Assembly: GCA_002407935.1 (NCBI GenBank)
Contig: DHPU01000081.1
Location: 1 to 6,161, forward strand
Length of the DNA stretch: 6,161 bases
Reading direction: 5' to 3'
Source: Peptococcaceae bacterium UBA5356
Lineage (GTDB): Bacteria; Bacillota; Peptococcia; DRI-13; DTU073
The position numbers and the translations under genes were made by a program. The notes under the pieces were generated by a model. The model was not told the DNA's origin, ran no database searches, and was given only the letters and a program-made list of their open reading frames with translations. This document shows positions 4,216 to 6,161 of this stretch, one piece after another; positions within the stretch are counted from its first letter, which is position 1; every line of letters starts with the position of its first letter.

Positions 4216-4905
4216 ATGCAGAATAAACCGATTTTGCTGGTAGATGATGATCCTCATGTCTCGGAAGTGTTGTCGCTTTATTTAGAGAAAGAGGGATATC
4301 AGGTAGCCAGCGCAGATAATGGACAGGAAGCGTTGCAGAAGATTAGACAGCTTGATCCTTGTTTGATGGTCTTAGATGTAATGATGCCGGAAATGGACGG
4401 GATTGAGGTTTGCCGGAGGGTAAGAGCGATAAAACCGCTTCCGATTATCATGTTAACGGCTAAATCGGAAGATTTGGATAAAATTCTGGGTTTAGAGCTG
4501 GGTGCTGATGATTATATTACCAAACCCTTTAATCCGCGGGAAGTAGTGGCCAGAATTAAGGCTGTTTTGCGGCGGACAAATAATATTGGTGATAACAAGG
4601 CAAAAACTCTGCTTTTTCCTCAGTTGGAAATAGATTTGTCGGAGTATCGTGTTAGTGTAAAGGGGAAAGTAGTGGCCTTAACTCCGAAAGAGATTGAGTT
4701 GCTTTGGCTGATGGCTTCTCATCCCAATATGGTTTTTACCCGCGAAAATTTATTAGAGAGTGTCTGGGGCTATACTTATTCCGGGGAAACCAGAACGGTA
4801 GATACGCATGTCAAAAGGCTGCGGCGGAAGCTGATGATTATGCCCCAAAATGCCTGGGACATCAAAACGGTATGGGGAGTCGGTTATAAATTTGAGGTGA
4901 AGTGA
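4216..4905 (+). CDS. OmpR/PhoB-family response regulator
   Basis: This 229-residue DNA-binding response regulator receives phosphate from the kinase encoded next. The receiver domain covers residues 1-120 with a complete active site: acidic D10-D11-D12, phospho-acceptor D54 in LMVLDVMMPEMDG, switch T81 in IIMLTAKSED, and K103 in DDYITKPF. The C-terminal winged helix (about 130-229) shows ALTPKEIELLWLMASHP, TRENLLESVWGY, the recognition-helix segment TRTVDTHVKRLRRKL, and the closing IKTVWGVGYKFE wing. This is the PhoB/PhoP/ResD subfamily. The start is ATG 4216 with AGGAGG at 4203-4208, seven nt upstream; GTG 4195 in the same frame has no site. The kinase gene begins 18 nt after the stop, so they form an operon. 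It is divergent from the DUF2680 gene, with PhoP-type repeats in between, and is probably the protein that binds them. The input signal cannot be read from sequence. Confidence 0.95.
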   Translation: MQNKPILLVDDDPHVSEVLSLYLEKEGYQVASADNGQEALQKIRQLDPCLMVLDVMMPEMDGIEVCRRVRAIKPLPIIMLTAKSEDLDKILGLELGADDYITKPFNPREVVARIKAVLRRTNNIGDNKAKTLLFPQLEIDLSEYRVSVKGKVVALTPKEIELLWLMASHPNMVFTRENLLESVWGYTYSGETRTVDTHVKRLRRKLMIMPQNAWDIKTVWGVGYKFEVK

Positions 4906-4926
4906 AGTTTTGAGGTGAAGTGAATG
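4891..4926 (+). repeat. 18-bp tandem duplication at the regulator/kinase junction
   Basis: TTTGAGGTGAAGTGAAGT (4891-4908) is followed directly by TTTGAGGTGAAGTGAATG (4909-4926), with 16 of 18 bases identical. The first unit encodes the regulator's last four residues, F-E-V-K, and its stop. The second is untranslated and supplies the kinase ribosome binding site (GAGGTGA, 4912-4918) and ATG. Confidence 0.9.
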
Positions 4927-6161
4927 AAAGTACAAATTGGCAAAAAATTGTTGCTTTCATACTGTGTGTTGGTGATAATTACCTTGTTGCTGGTGGGTGC
5001 TCTTTTAAACCCTCTGTTTGGGAATTATTTACTGACATCCCAAAAAAACCAGCTGATGCGTCAAACGGAAGAAATTGTGCAGTTGACAGAAAAATTTTAT
5101 AGCCAGGAAATAGATGAAAAGACATTTAACCGTATCTTGGAGAATGTGAATAGTCTTAATGAATCACGGGTCATGATCATTGACCGGGAGGGAAAGGTTG
5201 TTGCTCCTAGTCAGGTAAGACCGCGCCGTATGGGCAGAAGGGAATTTAACCTGAGGGGCTTTCCCAGAGGAACCCGCTTGAGCAGGGAAGAAGTGGGACA
5301 GGTGCTTTCCGGACAAATTGTGGCAAAAGAAGGAACATCACCTCATTTTAATACACCGGTAATTTCGGTAGCGATGCCGGTGTTAACCGTTAACTCTGCC
5401 GGAGCAGAGGAAGTGGCGGGTGCGGTGCTGTCTTTTTCGCCTGTCTATTTAGTGACCGATCTGGTTCAAAAGGTTTATTATTATTTGGGGATATCCAGTA
5501 TTATGGCAATTCTTTTAGCAATAGTAATTGCCTATTATTTTTCGAAAAAAATCTCCTCGCCCCTGAAAAAGATGAATGAGGCTGCTTTAGCAATGGCTCA
5601 GGGTAATTACAAGACGGTGATTAAGCCTGATAGCAATGATGAGCTGGGAGAACTGGCTATTTCCATGAATTATCTGGCTAATCAATTGGATGTAAATATT
5701 AGTGCGCTGGAACAGGAAAAAGGCAAACTGGAAGCAATTATGTCGAGTATCAACGAGGGATTGGTCGCAGTTGATCGGGAAGGGCGGGTTATTTTAATTA
5801 ATCCGATGATGGAGAAGTTTTTTATGACAGCGGCTAAGAATATGGCAGGGAAACCATTAGGGGAGATTTCCCCGCTCCCGGAGTTAAGTAATGTCTTTGC
5901 GGAGGCCTTAGCACAGGAAGAACTTGTAGTAAACACGTTTAAATTGGTACACAGTACGTATCAAATTACCGTTTCTCCTATTAAGCAGGAAAAGGGAACT
6001 CTTCTTGGGGCAGTAGGAATTTTACAAGATATCAGCGAGATGGAAAAAGTGGAGCAGATGCGCCGTGATTTTATCAGTAATGTCTCGCATGAATTGCGTG
6101 CGCCGCTCACGGTCATCAGAGGCTTTACGGAATGCTTATTGGACGGGGTAACGCAACATCC
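4924..6161 (+). CDS. PhoR-like membrane sensor histidine kinase (partial)
   Basis: The first 412 residues are present; the ATP-binding domain lies beyond the window edge. In order: TM1 at about 9-28, an extracytoplasmic sensor region at about 29-183 with an Arg-rich RPRRMGRREF segment, TM2 at about 185-206, a HAMP linker at about 207-259 (SSPLKKMNEAALAMAQGNY and DELGELAISMNYLANQL), a PAS domain at about 265-375 (EAIMSSINEGLVAVDREGRV, LINPMMEKFF), then the HisKA domain with the phospho-acceptor H389 in FISNVSHELRAPLTVIRGF. TM-sensor-TM-HAMP-PAS-HisKA is the PhoR/ResE/WalK layout. ATG 4924 is preceded by GAGGTGA at 4912-4918, created by an 18-bp duplication. It should autophosphorylate at H389 and phosphorylate D54 of the regulator upstream. 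The external domain has no recognised ligand pocket, so phosphate sensing is only a guess from architecture. Confidence 0.93.
   Translation, partial: MKVQIGKKLLLSYCVLVIITLLLVGALLNPLFGNYLLTSQKNQLMRQTEEIVQLTEKFYSQEIDEKTFNRILENVNSLNESRVMIIDREGKVVAPSQVRPRRMGRREFNLRGFPRGTRLSREEVGQVLSGQIVAKEGTSPHFNTPVISVAMPVLTVNSAGAEEVAGAVLSFSPVYLVTDLVQKVYYYLGISSIMAILLAIVIAYYFSKKISSPLKKMNEAALAMAQGNYKTVIKPDSNDELGELAISMNYLANQLDVNISALEQEKGKLEAIMSSINEGLVAVDREGRVILINPMMEKFFMTAAKNMAGKPLGEISPLPELSNVFAEALAQEELVVNTFKLVHSTYQITVSPIKQEKGTLLGAVGILQDISEMEKVEQMRRDFISNVSHELRAPLTVIRGFTECLLDGVTQH

Noticed and set aside
4704..5102. Short plus-strand frames within the regulator and kinase genes
   Set aside because: They are out-of-frame shadows of the winged-helix region and of the kinase N-terminus, both of which show clear family motifs in the main frames.
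5682..5936. Minus-strand frame of 84 codons inside the kinase
   Set aside because: It is antisense to the PAS domain, lacks a ribosome binding site and resembles no family.

Overview
The window looks like chromosomal DNA from a low-GC Firmicute, probably an anaerobic, spore-forming Clostridia/Peptococcaceae-type organism. The signs are strong AGGAGG-type ribosome binding sites, sigmaA-like TTGACA/TATAAT promoters, GTG and TTG starts, a DUF2680 (YckD-like) secreted protein and a PhoP/PhoR-type two-component system. The genus cannot be fixed from the sequence alone.

Layout. (1) 1-186: one end of an insertion sequence, with the first 27 codons of an IS1634-type transposase on the minus strand. 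(2) 221-322: a start-less reading-frame remnant just outside the IS. (3) 323-588: a gene-poor leader region. (4) 589-1317: a secreted LamG/concanavalin-like protein ending in a strong hairpin. (5) 1494-3395: a compact three-gene operon encoding an XRE/Cro-type HTH repressor, an ImmA/IrrE-type HExxH zinc peptidase and a PIN-like nuclease. It has its own sigmaA promoter and a nearby palindrome. (6) 3428-3561: a second copy of the LamG 3' end plus its hairpin. (7) 3581-4066, minus strand: a secreted DUF2680 protein with Cys/Met motifs and a 5-residue tandem repeat. (8) 4216-6161: a divergent OmpR/PhoB-family response regulator and a PhoR-like sensor kinase, the latter cut by the window end.

The main result is that the HTH-ImmA-PIN operon lies between two 134-bp direct repeats, 120/134 identical and offset by exactly 2165 bp. 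Each repeat carries the last codons of a LamG gene, its A-rich trailer and its hairpin. The operon therefore looks like a discrete cargo module placed between, or replacing part of, duplicated LamG genes, and recombination between the repeats could delete it. The gene content suggests a protease-triggered toxin/repressor (toxin-antitoxin or phage-defence) unit. That function is inference.

The right-hand part forms a second circuit. The DUF2680 gene and the two-component operon are divergent, and the region between them holds two exact TTCACA hexamers 11 bp apart. They match the TT(A/C/T)ACA-N5-TT(A/C/T)ACA layout of Bacillus-type PhoP boxes and sit just upstream of the DUF2680 -35 element. 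The regulator next door may therefore activate the secreted protein, a layout that resembles cpxP/cpxRA and zraP/zraSR.
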